Positions 1 to 8,634 of a stretch of 64,000 nt of DNA are shown piece by piece. The notes below the pieces were generated by a model. The model was not told the origin of the DNA, made no database searches, and saw only the letters and a program-made list of their open reading frames with translations. This stretch comes from an uncultured Acetatifactor sp. Its GTDB lineage: Bacteria > Bacillota > Clostridia > Lachnospirales > Lachnospiraceae. The stretch is taken from the NCBI GenBank assembly GCA_910589035.1, contig CAJUSI010000020.1, forward strand, positions 29,972 to 93,971. Direction: 5' to 3'. The translations under genes were made by a program, and so were the position numbers. The stretch's first letter is position 1, and every line of letters begins with the position of its first letter.

Positions 1-24
1 CGCACGGCGTTACAGATTCGCTTC

Positions 25-228
25 TTAATGATAATCATCCAACCCCTGCTCAAGAGTAGGTACACTGCAGGCCAACGGCGTCCTGGAACAATCCGTACAG
101 CCCATTGTCTGAACGTTTTTTGACTCGACCCCCTCCTGGTCATACTCCACATTTACATGCCCGACGCCGCCGGCCATACCGGAGTCCAACATCTTTACAA
201 GATCGTCTATCATCTTTTTTTCGTCCAT
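25..228 (-). CDS. Small Cys-rich companion protein of pflB (67 aa)
   Basis: Function unknown. The N-terminal half (residues 5-30) reads like the linker that precedes the glycyl-radical loop of pyruvate formate-lyase: an LVxMLD block followed by a GHVNVEY block, compared with LVxMLDG...HHxNVNV in full-length PFL. The C-terminal half has a CTDC motif and a third Cys, but no RVSGYA glycyl-radical motif. A strong AAGGAGG lies 5 bases before the ATG, so this is a real gene, 105 bases downstream of pflB on the same strand and probably co-transcribed. A protein with a similar N-terminus lies at 51370-51591. A role in assembling or repairing the PFL radical is inferred from position and similarity only. 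Confidence 0.75.
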   Translation of the reverse strand: MDEKKMIDDLVKMLDSGMAGGVGHVNVEYDQEGVESKNVQTMGCTDCSRTPLACSVPTLEQGLDDYH

Positions 229-332
229 AGTGCCTCCTTACTATATATATTCCGATGGGAACCGGAATCTGCAGGTCTGCATATTATTTCAGATCCAACT
301 CGATATCAGCGACATCTCGGTGTGCACGAGTC

Positions 333-2369
333 TTATTTCAGGTCTAATTCGATGTCACCGGAGAATACTTTGTCTTCCTTGCCGAGAGCTCCGGGAATGA
401 TGGTGAAGGTATTGGAGATACCGTCCTGTGCATCATTGAAAGGAAGCTTGGATACGGAAGCCAGGGATGCTACTGCACCATGGGTATCGCGGCCATGCAT
501 CGGGTTTGCGCCGGGTGCGAAAGGCTGGCCCTTCTTACGTCCGTCAGGAGTATTGCCGGTAGCCTTACCATAGGTAACGTTAGAGGTAATGGTCAGGATG
601 GAGGTGGTAGGGATACCGTTCCTGTAAGTATGATGCCTTCTGATAGCGGTCATGAAGGTATGAACCACCTTCTGCGCGATCTCGTCTACGCGGTCGTCAT
701 CATTACCATATTTCGGGAAGTCACCGGTGGTCTTGAAGTCAACGATTACGCCGTCTTCGTCACGAACTACTTCAACCTTGGCGTATTTGATAGCGGAGAG
801 GGAGTCGGCCACGATGGACAGACCAGCCACACCGGTAGCAAAGTAGCGCTTTACATCTCTGTCATGAAGAGCCATCTCTGCTCTCTCATAGCAGTATTTG
901 TCATGCATATAGTGGATGATGTTCAGGGTATTTACATATACATCTGCCTGCCACTCCAGCATGTCAACGAATTTGCTCCACACATCATTGTACTCCAGTA
1001 CATCGCCGGAAACAGGGCGGTACTTGGGGCCTACCTGCTTCTTGGTCACTTCGTCCACGCCGCCGTTCAAAGCGTACAGCAGACACTTCGCAACATTGGC
1101 ACGGGCGCCGAAGAACTGCATTTCCTTACCGATTACCATGGAGGATACGCAGCATGCAATGCCGTAATCGTCGCCGTGGTCAACTCTCATAAGGTCATCG
1201 TTCTCGTACTGGATGGAAGAAGTCTGGATGGACATCTTCGCACAGTATTTCTTCCAGCTCTCGGGAAGCCTTGTGGACCAGAGTACAGTCAGGTTGGGCT
1301 CGGGAGAAGGTCCAAGGTTGGTTAAGGTATTCAGGTAACGGAAGCTCATCCTGGTAACCATGGGTCTGCCGTCTACACCAACGCCGCCCAGGGACTCGGT
1401 TACCCATACGGGATCGCCGGCGAAGATCTGATTGTACTCGGGAGTACGTGCAAATTTAATCAGACGCAGCTTCATAATGAAGTGGTCTACGAATTCCTGA
1501 ATCTGCTCCTCGGTGAAGGTGCCGTTCTTTAAGTCTCTCTCAGCATAGCAGTCAAGGAAGGTGGAGGTACGTCCCAGGGACATGGCCGCACCATTCTGCT
1601 CTTTCACTGCGCACAGATATCCGAAGTATACGGCCTGAATAGCTTCCTGCACATTTGCGGCGGGTCTGGAGATATCGCAGCCATAGGAAGCAGCCATCTC
1701 CTTCATCATCTTCAGGGCCACCATCTGCTCGGAAATCTCCTCGCGCAGGCGAATCACCTCATCGGTCATCACCTTGCCGGTGGAATCCTTCTGAGCCTGC
1801 TTGTCCTCGATAAGCCTGTCAATACCGTACAGAGCCACACGTCTGTAATCGCCGATAATACGTCCGCGGCCATAGGCATCGGGAAGTCCGGTGATAATAT
1901 GGGAAGAACGGCATGCTCTCATCTCTGCGTTGTAGGCATCGAAGCAGCCTGCGTTGTGTGTCTTCCTGTGGGTGGAGAAGAATTCGGAAATCTCGGGATC
2001 TACTTCATAGCCGTTGTCGGAGCAGGCCTTCTCTGCCATACGGATACCGCCGTAAGGCTGCAGGGATCTCTTGAAAGGCTTGTCGGTCTGGAAGCCTACG
2101 ATGGTCTCCTTACTCTTGTCAAGGTAACCGGGGCCATGGGAGGTAATGGTGGAAACAACTTTGGTGTCCATATCAAGAACGCCGCCTGCTTCTCTCTCCT
2201 TCTTCTGCAGGTCAAGTACCTGTGCCCACAGATCCTTTGTGTTCTGTGTAGGTCCGGCAAGGAAAGCTTCATCGCCGTCATAGGGATGATAGTTCCTCTG
2301 GATAAAGTCGCGGACATTGACTTCTTTATCCCATTTGCCTGCTACAAAATCTGTCCATTCTGGTCTCAT
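333..2369 (-). CDS. pflB: Formate C-acetyltransferase (pyruvate formate-lyase) lacking the glycyl-radical domain
   Basis: Converts pyruvate and CoA to acetyl-CoA and formate in anaerobic fermentation. The 678-residue product carries the PFL barrel, with the catalytic Cys pair in IACCVSSM at about residues 406-407 and the HGPGY and YGRGR motifs. Full-length PFL is about 740-760 aa and ends with a domain holding RVSGYA, whose Gly carries the essential radical. Here the protein stops shortly after the ALGKED motif, so that domain is absent, and no RVSGYA is encoded in the 300 bases downstream. The start has AGGAGG nine bases upstream. A second copy of the last codons follows the stop. A separate glycyl-radical protein may complete the enzyme (inference). 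Confidence 0.93.
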   Translation of the reverse strand: MRPEWTDFVAGKWDKEVNVRDFIQRNYHPYDGDEAFLAGPTQNTKDLWAQVLDLQKKEREAGGVLDMDTKVVSTITSHGPGYLDKSKETIVGFQTDKPFKRSLQPYGGIRMAEKACSDNGYEVDPEISEFFSTHRKTHNAGCFDAYNAEMRACRSSHIITGLPDAYGRGRIIGDYRRVALYGIDRLIEDKQAQKDSTGKVMTDEVIRLREEISEQMVALKMMKEMAASYGCDISRPAANVQEAIQAVYFGYLCAVKEQNGAAMSLGRTSTFLDCYAERDLKNGTFTEEQIQEFVDHFIMKLRLIKFARTPEYNQIFAGDPVWVTESLGGVGVDGRPMVTRMSFRYLNTLTNLGPSPEPNLTVLWSTRLPESWKKYCAKMSIQTSSIQYENDDLMRVDHGDDYGIACCVSSMVIGKEMQFFGARANVAKCLLYALNGGVDEVTKKQVGPKYRPVSGDVLEYNDVWSKFVDMLEWQADVYVNTLNIIHYMHDKYCYERAEMALHDRDVKRYFATGVAGLSIVADSLSAIKYAKVEVVRDEDGVIVDFKTTGDFPKYGNDDDRVDEIAQKVVHTFMTAIRRHHTYRNGIPTTSILTITSNVTYGKATGNTPDGRKKGQPFAPGANPMHGRDTHGAVASLASVSKLPFNDAQDGISNTFTIIPGALGKEDKVFSGDIELDLK

Positions 2370-2437
2370 TTTGAAATAACCTCCTATATAATTTGAATTA
2401 GTGAAAAATGTGATATTGCTTCTAATTCCTAAGTTTT

Positions 2438-2466
2438 ATTATATGTAAAACACAGAGGAGAGTCAA
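2438..2466 (-). promoter_or_regulatory. Sigma-A promoter of pflB
   Basis: On the minus strand, TTGACT (2461-2466), a 17-base spacer and TATAAT (2438-2443) lie about 70 bases before the pflB start. The match is close to consensus, which fits a highly expressed fermentation gene. Confidence 0.85.
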
Positions 2467-2577
2467 GGTGGGAATGTGTACTTTTTTCTGTACATTGCCT
2501 TTAAAATGCTAAATTTTACAAGAATTTTATGAATGTTGGATAATTGCGAATTTTCTGTTAACGGGAATAAGAATAGC

Positions 2578-2606
2578 TTGTCATATTTTGAGAAAAGATA
2601 TATACT
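2578..2606 (+). promoter_or_regulatory. Promoter of the DUF1858 gene
   Basis: TTGTCA (2578-2583), 17-base spacer, TATACT (2601-2606), about 100 bases upstream of the start at 2706. It is divergent from the pflB promoter, with roughly 110 bases between the two -35 boxes. Confidence 0.7.
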
Positions 2607-2705
2607 GGAATAACAAGGGGATCCAAGGAGAACCGGAATTGTTCCCGGGAAAGGGAAAAGGTGCCGGAGGATACCTTCGGAACTACAAATAGGAGGACTG
2701 GAAAG

Positions 2706-2897
2706 ATGAGCAGCATCACAAAAGAAATGACAATCGGTGAGATTTTGAGGACTAACCCGGAAGTGGCTCCTGTGCTGATGGAGGCAGGAATGCATTGCCT
2801 GGGATGCCCTTCCGCACAGGGAGAATCTCTGGAAGAGGCGGCCATGGTACATGGAATCGACATCGACGCTCTGATGAAAGCAATAGCCGAGCTGTAA
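2706..2897 (+). CDS. DUF1858 domain-containing protein (63 aa)
   Basis: Small soluble protein that begins MSSITKEMTIGEILR and carries the typical DUF1858 core, including the MHCLGCP motif with two Cys. Such proteins are common in anaerobes, where they occur alone or fused to hybrid-cluster or redox enzymes. Their function is not established; a role in metal or redox handling is usually guessed from the CxxC. The start is fixed by AGGAGG nine bases upstream; a longer in-frame start at 2661 has no ribosome site. The gene is transcribed divergently from pflB and closed by a clear terminator. Confidence 0.88.
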   Translation: MSSITKEMTIGEILRTNPEVAPVLMEAGMHCLGCPSAQGESLEEAAMVHGIDIDALMKAIAEL

Positions 2898-2901
2898 AAA
2901 T

Positions 2902-2938
2902 ATCCCCGATATCCTTTTCCGGATGTCGGGGATGTTTT
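2902..2938 (+). terminator. Rho-independent terminator after the DUF1858 gene
   Basis: A 13-bp stem with one G-U pair (arms 2902-2914 and 2921-2933) and a six-base loop is followed by a T-rich tail. It starts five bases after the stop codon. Confidence 0.85.
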
Positions 2939-3006
2939 GTCCTACGGAGCAGTTCTGAACGTGGCAGGATGTCGGGAGCCGCCGCCACGCGGAAACGCTC
3001 TCTGCC

Positions 3007-3744
3007 CTAAGAAACGGCGCCGTTCAGTGCATGGATTGCATTGCCGTGAATCAGCGTCTCGTAATGCTCCGCAAGGAATGCAGCGGTAGCCGGTACGGAA
3101 CGTTGGGGGAATCCGTATTCCGATACGATATTGCAGACTCTGTCAAAGCTTTCTGCGCTTTCGCTTCCCTGGGTGAACAGCAGCAGATAACCGCCGGAAC
3201 GTTCCGCTTTATATAAGGAGCTGGCTCCATGGTAGCTTTCCGAGATGACGGCGGAAACCTCCATCACCTGCTGCAGGGAACGGAACAGAAAGACCCTGGT
3301 ATGCTCCCTGGTATCTGCATTGGACGCGGCCTTGGAAGAATCTCCGGAGGATGCAGACTCTGCCTGAGTCTGCATCCTCCGGAACAGATCCAGAATTTCA
3401 CCGGGAGAGTCCTCTCCAAAGAAAGAATCGGCTTCCTCTCCGTCCTCTTCCGTAACGGAAGGAGCAAACCTGGAAAAGCGGGTGTCCAGCTCTTCAGGAT
3501 CCTCCACCTTGGTAATGATCAAAACAATACACTCGGCATTCAAAGGAATAGCTTCTATCATAAGAGGAATATCCTCGGCCTCAAATCCAAATTCACAATT
3601 TGCCTGCTTCATCATATCACGGAACAAGGTCTTTGCTTTCTCCGTTCCATAGGCGAGCTCGCTGATTTTCAGTTCGCGGCTAGCCAAATCTTCTCTGGTC
3701 AGAGTGCAGCGAATCTGGTTCTCATTAACTTTTTCTATTTTCAT
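3007..3744 (-). CDS. mecA: Adaptor protein MecA
   Basis: MecA-family adaptors deliver substrates to the ClpC/ClpP protease and act on competence and sporulation regulators in Firmicutes. The 245-residue product has the family layout: an N-terminal substrate-binding domain (MKIEKVNENQIRCTLTREDL onward), an acidic Ser-rich linker at about residues 100-145, and a C-terminal ClpC-binding domain starting near REHTRVFLFRSLQQV. The start is set at the Met before KIEKVNENQ because a GGAAAGGG box precedes it; an in-frame Met eight codons upstream has none. The gene stands alone and has its own promoter. Confidence 0.9.
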   Translation of the reverse strand: MKIEKVNENQIRCTLTREDLASRELKISELAYGTEKAKTLFRDMMKQANCEFGFEAEDIPLMIEAIPLNAECIVLIITKVEDPEELDTRFSRFAPSVTEEDGEEADSFFGEDSPGEILDLFRRMQTQAESASSGDSSKAASNADTREHTRVFLFRSLQQVMEVSAVISESYHGASSLYKAERSGGYLLLFTQGSESAESFDRVCNIVSEYGFPQRSVPATAAFLAEHYETLIHGNAIHALNGAVS

Positions 3745-3800
3745 ACGACAACCCTTTCCTTTCTGCATAGCTGAACGGTATCATTAATCTTCGTGATGTC

Positions 3801-3829
3801 ATGATATACTTTCAGCTTCTTTTAGTCAA
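3801..3829 (-). promoter_or_regulatory. Promoter of mecA
   Basis: Minus strand: TTGACT (3824-3829), 17-base spacer, TATCAT (3801-3806), about 57 bases before the mecA start codon. Confidence 0.75.
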
Positions 3830-3876
3830 TAGCAGATTCTGAGTTTAAAAATTTTTAATAATTCTTCTGGTTATGC

Positions 3877-3905
3877 TTGCCAAAGCAATAAGAATATGCT
3901 ATAAT
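3877..3905 (+). promoter_or_regulatory. Strong promoter with no recognised gene directly behind it
   Basis: TTGCCA (3877-3882), 17-base spacer, TATAAT (3900-3905) preceded by TG, so also an extended -10. Transcription would start near 3912. The next plausible gene begins about 500 bases later. The stretch 3906-4413 holds a CCTCC/GGAGG dyad near 3919-3945, a 15-base palindrome GGAACGAATCGTTCC (4012-4026) and a five-codon ORF behind a good ribosome site (GAAGGAGG, TTG start near 3953). I recognise no known RNA family in it. Confidence 0.6.
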
Positions 3906-4413
3906 CATTACACAAATTCCTCCGGTATTCTTTATCGGGAAGGAGGCAGTTTTGATTTACGGTAATTAAAGTGCACACCAGGTTTTGTTCTTTCAGGTTG
4001 ATTTATTTTCCGGAACGAATCGTTCCACGTCATCCATTATATATTTAGTAGTGTATATCATATTATATGACAGTGAAGAAATACTGGCACAAGTCTGAGG
4101 ATGTCTTGCAAGAGGCTGTGAAGGCCTGCTTGATCATAGGTATGTCAACTAATTTTCACAATTATAATTCATTTTAAACCGAATGGGTACTGGAAATTTT
4201 TACCGCTGAAGATATTGCCGGGGGCGTTTGTTCTAAACTTTATAAGCCTGCCGAATTGATTCATCACACAACCCCGGTCCTTCTGGACAGGAAGGCAGGA
4301 CGGGCACTGATTGACATGCCTGCCTTGCGGGCATTTACGGGCAGGAAGCTCCCGGGCCCCGCCGTTTTCCACCTGCCGGCCCCGAGCTTTCGATAATGAA
4401 AGGAGAAAATAAT

Positions 4414-4650
4414 TTGTATGACCGAGATAAAAAAGGAGAAGCTTTAAAGAAAGAAAAGGCACGCATGCTTGCAAGCCTGGAACAGATGCATCAAAACGGA
4501 GTGGAGCTCTTTATGGACGGGCGGGAAGTACTGCCGGCTGAGGCCGTTTCCAGGACGGTGCGTGAGAACAGTCCCTACATGGCGGATTATGTGCTGGATA
4601 CGGCAGGCGCTGTCATGCAGGTGCGCTTTGATAAAGTGACGCGCTGTTAG
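4414..4650 (+). CDS. Hypothetical protein (78 aa)
   Basis: Not recognised as a named family. The protein has a Lys/Glu-rich N-terminus, probably helical, and a C-terminal half that includes MDGREVLPAE, YMADYVLD and VRFDKV. The last part looks like a small beta-rich domain. I favour the TTG at 4414 as start because AAAGGAG lies ten bases upstream of it. An ATG six codons earlier has no ribosome site, and the AAAGGAG lies inside that longer frame. The gene is followed by two GC-rich hairpins and lies upstream of a cell-wall gene pair. No cysteine cluster or membrane segment is present. Confidence 0.6.
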   Translation: MYDRDKKGEALKKEKARMLASLEQMHQNGVELFMDGREVLPAEAVSRTVRENSPYMADYVLDTAGAVMQVRFDKVTRC

Positions 4651-4708
4651 GCGGCGCGCTCGGGGACGCAGAGCCTTCAGAGGCTGCAGCGTCCGAGAGC
4701 CGTCGCCT
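4650..4708 (+). terminator. GC-rich hairpin after the 78-aa gene
   Basis: Nested dyads: an outer GGCG/CGCC, then CTCGG/CCGAG, ACGC/GCGT and AGCCT/AGGCT, all within about 58 bases starting at the stop codon. There is no T-tract, so it is either a poor terminator or a structured 3' UTR. Confidence 0.4.
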
Positions 4709-4740
4709 GAGGGCACGGCATCAGACCACACAGGGTGAAG

Positions 4741-4791
4741 TACCGCCGCCAGCAGGAAAATGGGATGCCTCTCGTGCCGACGGCGGCGGTA
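4741..4791. repeat. 10-bp perfect inverted repeat
   Basis: TACCGCCGCC (4741-4750) is matched by its reverse complement at 4782-4791, with a 31-base loop. It lies between the 78-aa gene and the promoter of the GH18 gene. Function unknown; there is no T-tract after it. Confidence 0.5.
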
Positions 4792-4852
4792 TTCTCCGGA
4801 TATGGAAATCCCCATACCAAAATTTCAGCCAAAATTTTAAGGAAATTAGGTA

Positions 4853-4881
4853 ATGACGAGCACCTCTAATTGTGGTATGAT
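4853..4881 (+). promoter_or_regulatory. Promoter of the GH18/amidase pair
   Basis: ATGACG (4853-4858), 17-base spacer, TATGAT (4876-4881) preceded by TG (extended -10). It lies about 60 bases before the GH18 start codon. Confidence 0.6.
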
Positions 4882-4941
4882 GGAACTGTTTATGCGGGAT
4901 GCAGGATGGTTACATTGTGAAGAAAGGTAGTAGGGCGGAAC

Positions 4942-6642
4942 ATGAGAAAAAAGGCAATATCTGTAATCGTGGCGTTGGCGTTGATTGTAATTGTCATTAT
5001 TGTGGGGTTCGGAGGAATGCTCTGGGACAAGTATTCCTACGGAAAGGAGCTTGCCGACCTGGATGCATATTACGGAGTGGAGCAGGGGCAGCTGGCTATT
5101 ATCCTTCAGGATGAGATGATCGACGAGAAGGCTCTGCTGAAGGATGGTACCGTATATTTTGATCTGGATCTGATACACAATTATTTTAATGAAGGATTTT
5201 ACGCGGACTCCGCCGAAGGAAAGCTTTTGTATACCACGGCGGACGATACGGTTACGGCTCTGTTCGGCACAGGGGAATATACCGACAGGAGCGGAGGCCA
5301 TTCTGCGGGTTATATCGTGTGCTTCTCTGAGGGGGATGCGGTGTATGTGGCGGCGGATTATGTGAAGCTGTTTACCAATTATTCCTTCTCCCTGTATGAC
5401 AGACATCTCCAGGTATATACCCAATGGGGGGAGAAGCAGACCATGGAGGTGGCAAAGAAGACGCAGATCCGGGTACTGGGCGGCATCAAAAGTCCCATCC
5501 TGAGAGAACTGGAAAAGGGTGAGACTGTGGAGCTGCTGGACGAAATGGAGGATTGGAGCAAGGTGAAGACCTCCGACTCCATCATAGGATATGTGGAAAA
5601 CAAAAGGCTGAAGAATCCGGGGACAGAGACGGAGATTCCGGTGACGGATTATGTGCCGGCGGAATATACATCCATCGCCATGCCGGGGAAGGTGAGCCTG
5701 GGTTTCCACAGCATCGGCGGAGAGGGCGGAAATGCCACGCTGGCACAGATGGCGGCGGAAGGAACGGGTATGAATGTGATTGCGCCCACCTGGTTCAGCA
5801 TTACGGACAATGAGGGGAATTATCGTTCCTTTGCGAGCTCCCAGTATGTGCAGGAGGCCCATGGCTACGGGCTGCAGGTCTGGGGTGTCTGGGATAATTT
5901 CAACTACAGGAATGAGACGGGGACGGATGTCAGTACTTATCAGGTGCTCTCCTCCACTTCGAAACGCCAGGCATTGGTGCAGAATATCGTAAATACCTCT
6001 CTGGAGCTGGGGCTGGACGGCGTAAATATCGATTTTGAAGGGCTGACAGAGGACTGCGGCATACATTATGTCCAGTTTTTGAGGGAGCTTTCGGTACTGT
6101 GCAGGAGCAATGGACTGGTATTGTCGGTAGACAATTATGTGCCGTTCCATTTCAACAATTTCTACAGACTGGATATCCAGGGGCAGGTGACGGATTATGT
6201 GATTATCATGGGATATGACGAGCATTGGATCACCGGCGGAGAAGCGGGGAGCGTTGCCAGCCTGGAGTATGTGTCCAACGGGTTGGACAAGACCCTGGAT
6301 CAGGTGCCGGCAGGCAAGGTGGTGAATGCGTTGCCCTTCTATACCATCCTCTGGGCGACTCAGGGAGTCAGTGTAACGGGACAGTATATTACGCTGGCTA
6401 ATGTGGGGGAGTACCTCCAGCGTATGAATGCGGAAACGGTGTGGGATGAGGTGGCCTGCCAGAATTATGCGGAGTGGCAGAGCGGAGAGGCTACCTATCA
6501 GATATGGGTGGAGGATGAAGAATCCATTGCGGTAAAGCTGGATGTGATGAAGGTAAAGAATATTGGCGGCGTGGCTGTATGGAGGCTGGGCTACGGTACG
6601 CCTGCGGCATGGAATCTGATTGCTTCCTATGCTGGGACATAA
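4942..6642 (+). CDS. Membrane-anchored GH18 glycosidase with SH3-like domain
   Basis: Probable peptidoglycan N-acetylglucosaminidase of the YdhD/SleL type. Residues 5-27 form an uncleaved signal anchor. An SH3b-like wall-binding domain follows at about 170-225, and the GH18 barrel runs from about 245 to 560. The catalytic signature DGVNIDFEG (359-367) has both the Asp and the acid Glu. The 566-aa length is typical for this arrangement. It is followed by a CwlD-type amidase 168 bases later, so both enzymes may remodel wall or spore cortex; the spore role is inferred from relatives. Confidence 0.9.
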   Translation: MRKKAISVIVALALIVIVIIVGFGGMLWDKYSYGKELADLDAYYGVEQGQLAIILQDEMIDEKALLKDGTVYFDLDLIHNYFNEGFYADSAEGKLLYTTADDTVTALFGTGEYTDRSGGHSAGYIVCFSEGDAVYVAADYVKLFTNYSFSLYDRHLQVYTQWGEKQTMEVAKKTQIRVLGGIKSPILRELEKGETVELLDEMEDWSKVKTSDSIIGYVENKRLKNPGTETEIPVTDYVPAEYTSIAMPGKVSLGFHSIGGEGGNATLAQMAAEGTGMNVIAPTWFSITDNEGNYRSFASSQYVQEAHGYGLQVWGVWDNFNYRNETGTDVSTYQVLSSTSKRQALVQNIVNTSLELGLDGVNIDFEGLTEDCGIHYVQFLRELSVLCRSNGLVLSVDNYVPFHFNNFYRLDIQGQVTDYVIIMGYDEHWITGGEAGSVASLEYVSNGLDKTLDQVPAGKVVNALPFYTILWATQGVSVTGQYITLANVGEYLQRMNAETVWDEVACQNYAEWQSGEATYQIWVEDEESIAVKLDVMKVKNIGGVAVWRLGYGTPAAWNLIASYAGT

Positions 6643-6810
6643 GTGAGGGAACCAGACTGCGGGAATGCAGGGATGGGAATCTGATTGTGGGAACAGAAGC
6701 ACGGAAATATTGGCAGGCAGAAAATTTCAGGTGAATACCCTGCACAGGGAGTTTTAAAGGAAAATCAGGGCGAATATAAATAGTAAAAAGGCTTGCGCAG
6801 GACAAAGAGA

Positions 6811-7518
6811 ATGAACAGATTCCAGTATAAGCTGCTGTCGGTGTCCATGGCCGTATTGCTGCTTGCTTCCATGGCCCTTGTGGGGCGGGAAGCCGCCATA
6901 TATGCGGCAGGCAGCAATGTAAAGGTGGGAGAGACAGTCAGATGTGTAGTGATCGATGCAGGACATGGGGGAGATGATCCGGGCAAGGTGGGAATCAACG
7001 GAGCCTGGGAGAAAGATATCAACCTTCAGGTGGCGGAGCGCTTAAAGCTGCTCCTGGAGGCAAATGATATAGAGGTGGTCATGACCAGGGAATCGGACGA
7101 AGGCCTGAATGACGCCAATGCATCCAACAAAAAGGTGCAGGATATGAAACGCAGAATCGAGCTGATCGAGGAGACTGCCCCCGCTCTGACAGTGAGCATT
7201 CATCAGAACAGCTATCCGGAAGAATATGTGCATGGGGCGCAGGTATTTTATTACACCGGCAGCCGGGAAGGCAGGCAGCTTGCGGAAATGATTCAGAATC
7301 AGCTGGTAGAGAAAGCGGATCCGGAGAACAAACGCCAGGTGAAGGCCAATGATAGTTACTATCTGCTGAAGAAGACGGGAGTTCCCATAGTCATCGTGGA
7401 GTGCGGTTTTCTCTCCAACAGTGCAGAGGCAGAAAAGCTATGTACGCCGGAGTACCAGGACCGAATCGCCTGGGCCATACATATGGGGATTCTGCAGTAT
7501 CTGAACAGAACGAAATAA
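6811..7518 (+). CDS. cwlD: N-acetylmuramoyl-L-alanine amidase (Amidase_3, CwlD-like)
   Basis: Zn-dependent amidase that cleaves the lactyl-peptide bond of peptidoglycan. In spore formers CwlD initiates muramic-lactam formation in the cortex. The protein has an N-terminal signal or anchor ending near YAAGS, then the Amidase_3 fold with all four key residues: His in DAGHGGDDPG, Glu in WEKDINL, His in SIHQNS and Glu in IVECGF. About 235 aa is normal. ATG 6811 is chosen (AGGA eight bases upstream); a TTG at 6793 is an alternative. It lies downstream of the GH18 gene. The name rests on domain and length, and a general autolysin cannot be excluded. Confidence 0.88.
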   Translation: MNRFQYKLLSVSMAVLLLASMALVGREAAIYAAGSNVKVGETVRCVVIDAGHGGDDPGKVGINGAWEKDINLQVAERLKLLLEANDIEVVMTRESDEGLNDANASNKKVQDMKRRIELIEETAPALTVSIHQNSYPEEYVHGAQVFYYTGSREGRQLAEMIQNQLVEKADPENKRQVKANDSYYLLKKTGVPIVIVECGFLSNSAEAEKLCTPEYQDRIAWAIHMGILQYLNRTK

Positions 7519-7560
7519 AAGGACACGGTCGGACACGGAGCCTTTGATGCGGGCAAAAGC

Positions 7561-8451
7561 TCAGGAAGGGGGAAAGCGGAGCAGAATTCGCAGCAGCCCA
7601 TGGCTGTATTCCGCCCATACCTTTCCTCCGAGACTTTCCGTAAGCTCTTTTACGATAAACAGACCGAGCCCGGAGGAGCCTTTCCTCCGGGCAGAATCTG
7701 CCTTGTAAAAACGATCAAATAACTGTTCCGTATCAGGGATGCTGTCCTGGGAAACAGGGTTTTCAAAGATCAGGAGATCCTCCTTCTGCAGGATGGTGAT
7801 TCCGCCCCGGCCATGAAGCAGCGCATTCCGTATCAGATTTAAGAAAATGCGCTGCAGGATTTCCTCTTCGGCATATATGCAGAAATCTTCCGACGCAAAG
7901 TCTATTTCCGGGGAAGTCCCCCTTTCTTCAAATGCGCTGTACAGACTTAAGAGACATTCACTCAGAAGAGGAAGCACATATGTCTTTTTTAAGCTTTCCT
8001 TGGGAAGGCTGTAGTCCTCGTCGGTGAGCCGTGTATATAAAAACAGCTCCTCCAGCATATCAGACAACTCTGCCAGTCTCTTTCCGGCAGCTTCCAGGTA
8101 ATGTTCTTTTTTGATGCTGTCTGTACTTTCACGGGCAAGCTGGACATAGCCGGATGCGCCCGTGAGTGGAGTGCGGATATCATGGGCCAGATCCGTGATA
8201 TTCTGTTTCAGCTTTTTTTCGGCCTTTTCATATCGGTTGTGACTTGCGTCCTTTTCCTGCAGCACCCGGTTCAGCCTCCGGCAGAATGCCAGGAGGGATT
8301 GCCGGCGGCTGTACACCGCCAGCTCTATATGGCTGCCCCTCTCTATCTCCCCGAGCTGTTCATGGAGATAGCGGATATCTGCCCGAAGACGCAGACAGGA
8401 CAGGGAAAGCCAGATACATATAATCCCTGAAAGGATAAGCAGAATAACCAT
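7561..8451 (-). CDS. Sensor histidine kinase, last gene of TCS/ABC operon
   Basis: The 296-aa kinase has one N-terminal membrane helix (residues 1-22) and almost no extracellular loop, then a coiled segment, the dimerisation H-box with HDIRTPL (about residue 100) and an ATPase domain with the N-box NLIRNALLHG and a GLGLFIVKEL G-box. Such intramembrane-sensing kinases usually respond to cell-envelope stress through a partner ABC transporter. Here the operon order is regulator, ABC ATPase, permease, kinase, which fits that pattern. The start follows GGAGGG at nine bases. It likely phosphorylates the regulator at 10621-11292. Confidence 0.9.
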   Translation of the reverse strand: MVILLILSGIICIWLSLSCLRLRADIRYLHEQLGEIERGSHIELAVYSRRQSLLAFCRRLNRVLQEKDASHNRYEKAEKKLKQNITDLAHDIRTPLTGASGYVQLARESTDSIKKEHYLEAAGKRLAELSDMLEELFLYTRLTDEDYSLPKESLKKTYVLPLLSECLLSLYSAFEERGTSPEIDFASEDFCIYAEEEILQRIFLNLIRNALLHGRGGITILQKEDLLIFENPVSQDSIPDTEQLFDRFYKADSARRKGSSGLGLFIVKELTESLGGKVWAEYSHGLLRILLRFPPS

Positions 8452-8634
8452 TTTTGTATTCCCTCCGATTCGAAATATGCGAGTATCAACGAAATGCCTG
8501 ATTTTCTGTATTGCGGTGAGCTGCTCCTGCAATGGCCCGGCGGCAAAGTCGCCGCATGACGTTTAGGCACCCACTGAGACGGACAGATGAAAAATCCTGC
8601 ACGGCGTCTGGGCAGTCCATGGGGAAATCCGGTG

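Noticed and set aside
4846..6702. A 618-codon open frame opposite the GH18 gene
   Set aside because: It is the antisense shadow of a well-supported GH18 coding region; no motif and no ribosome site.
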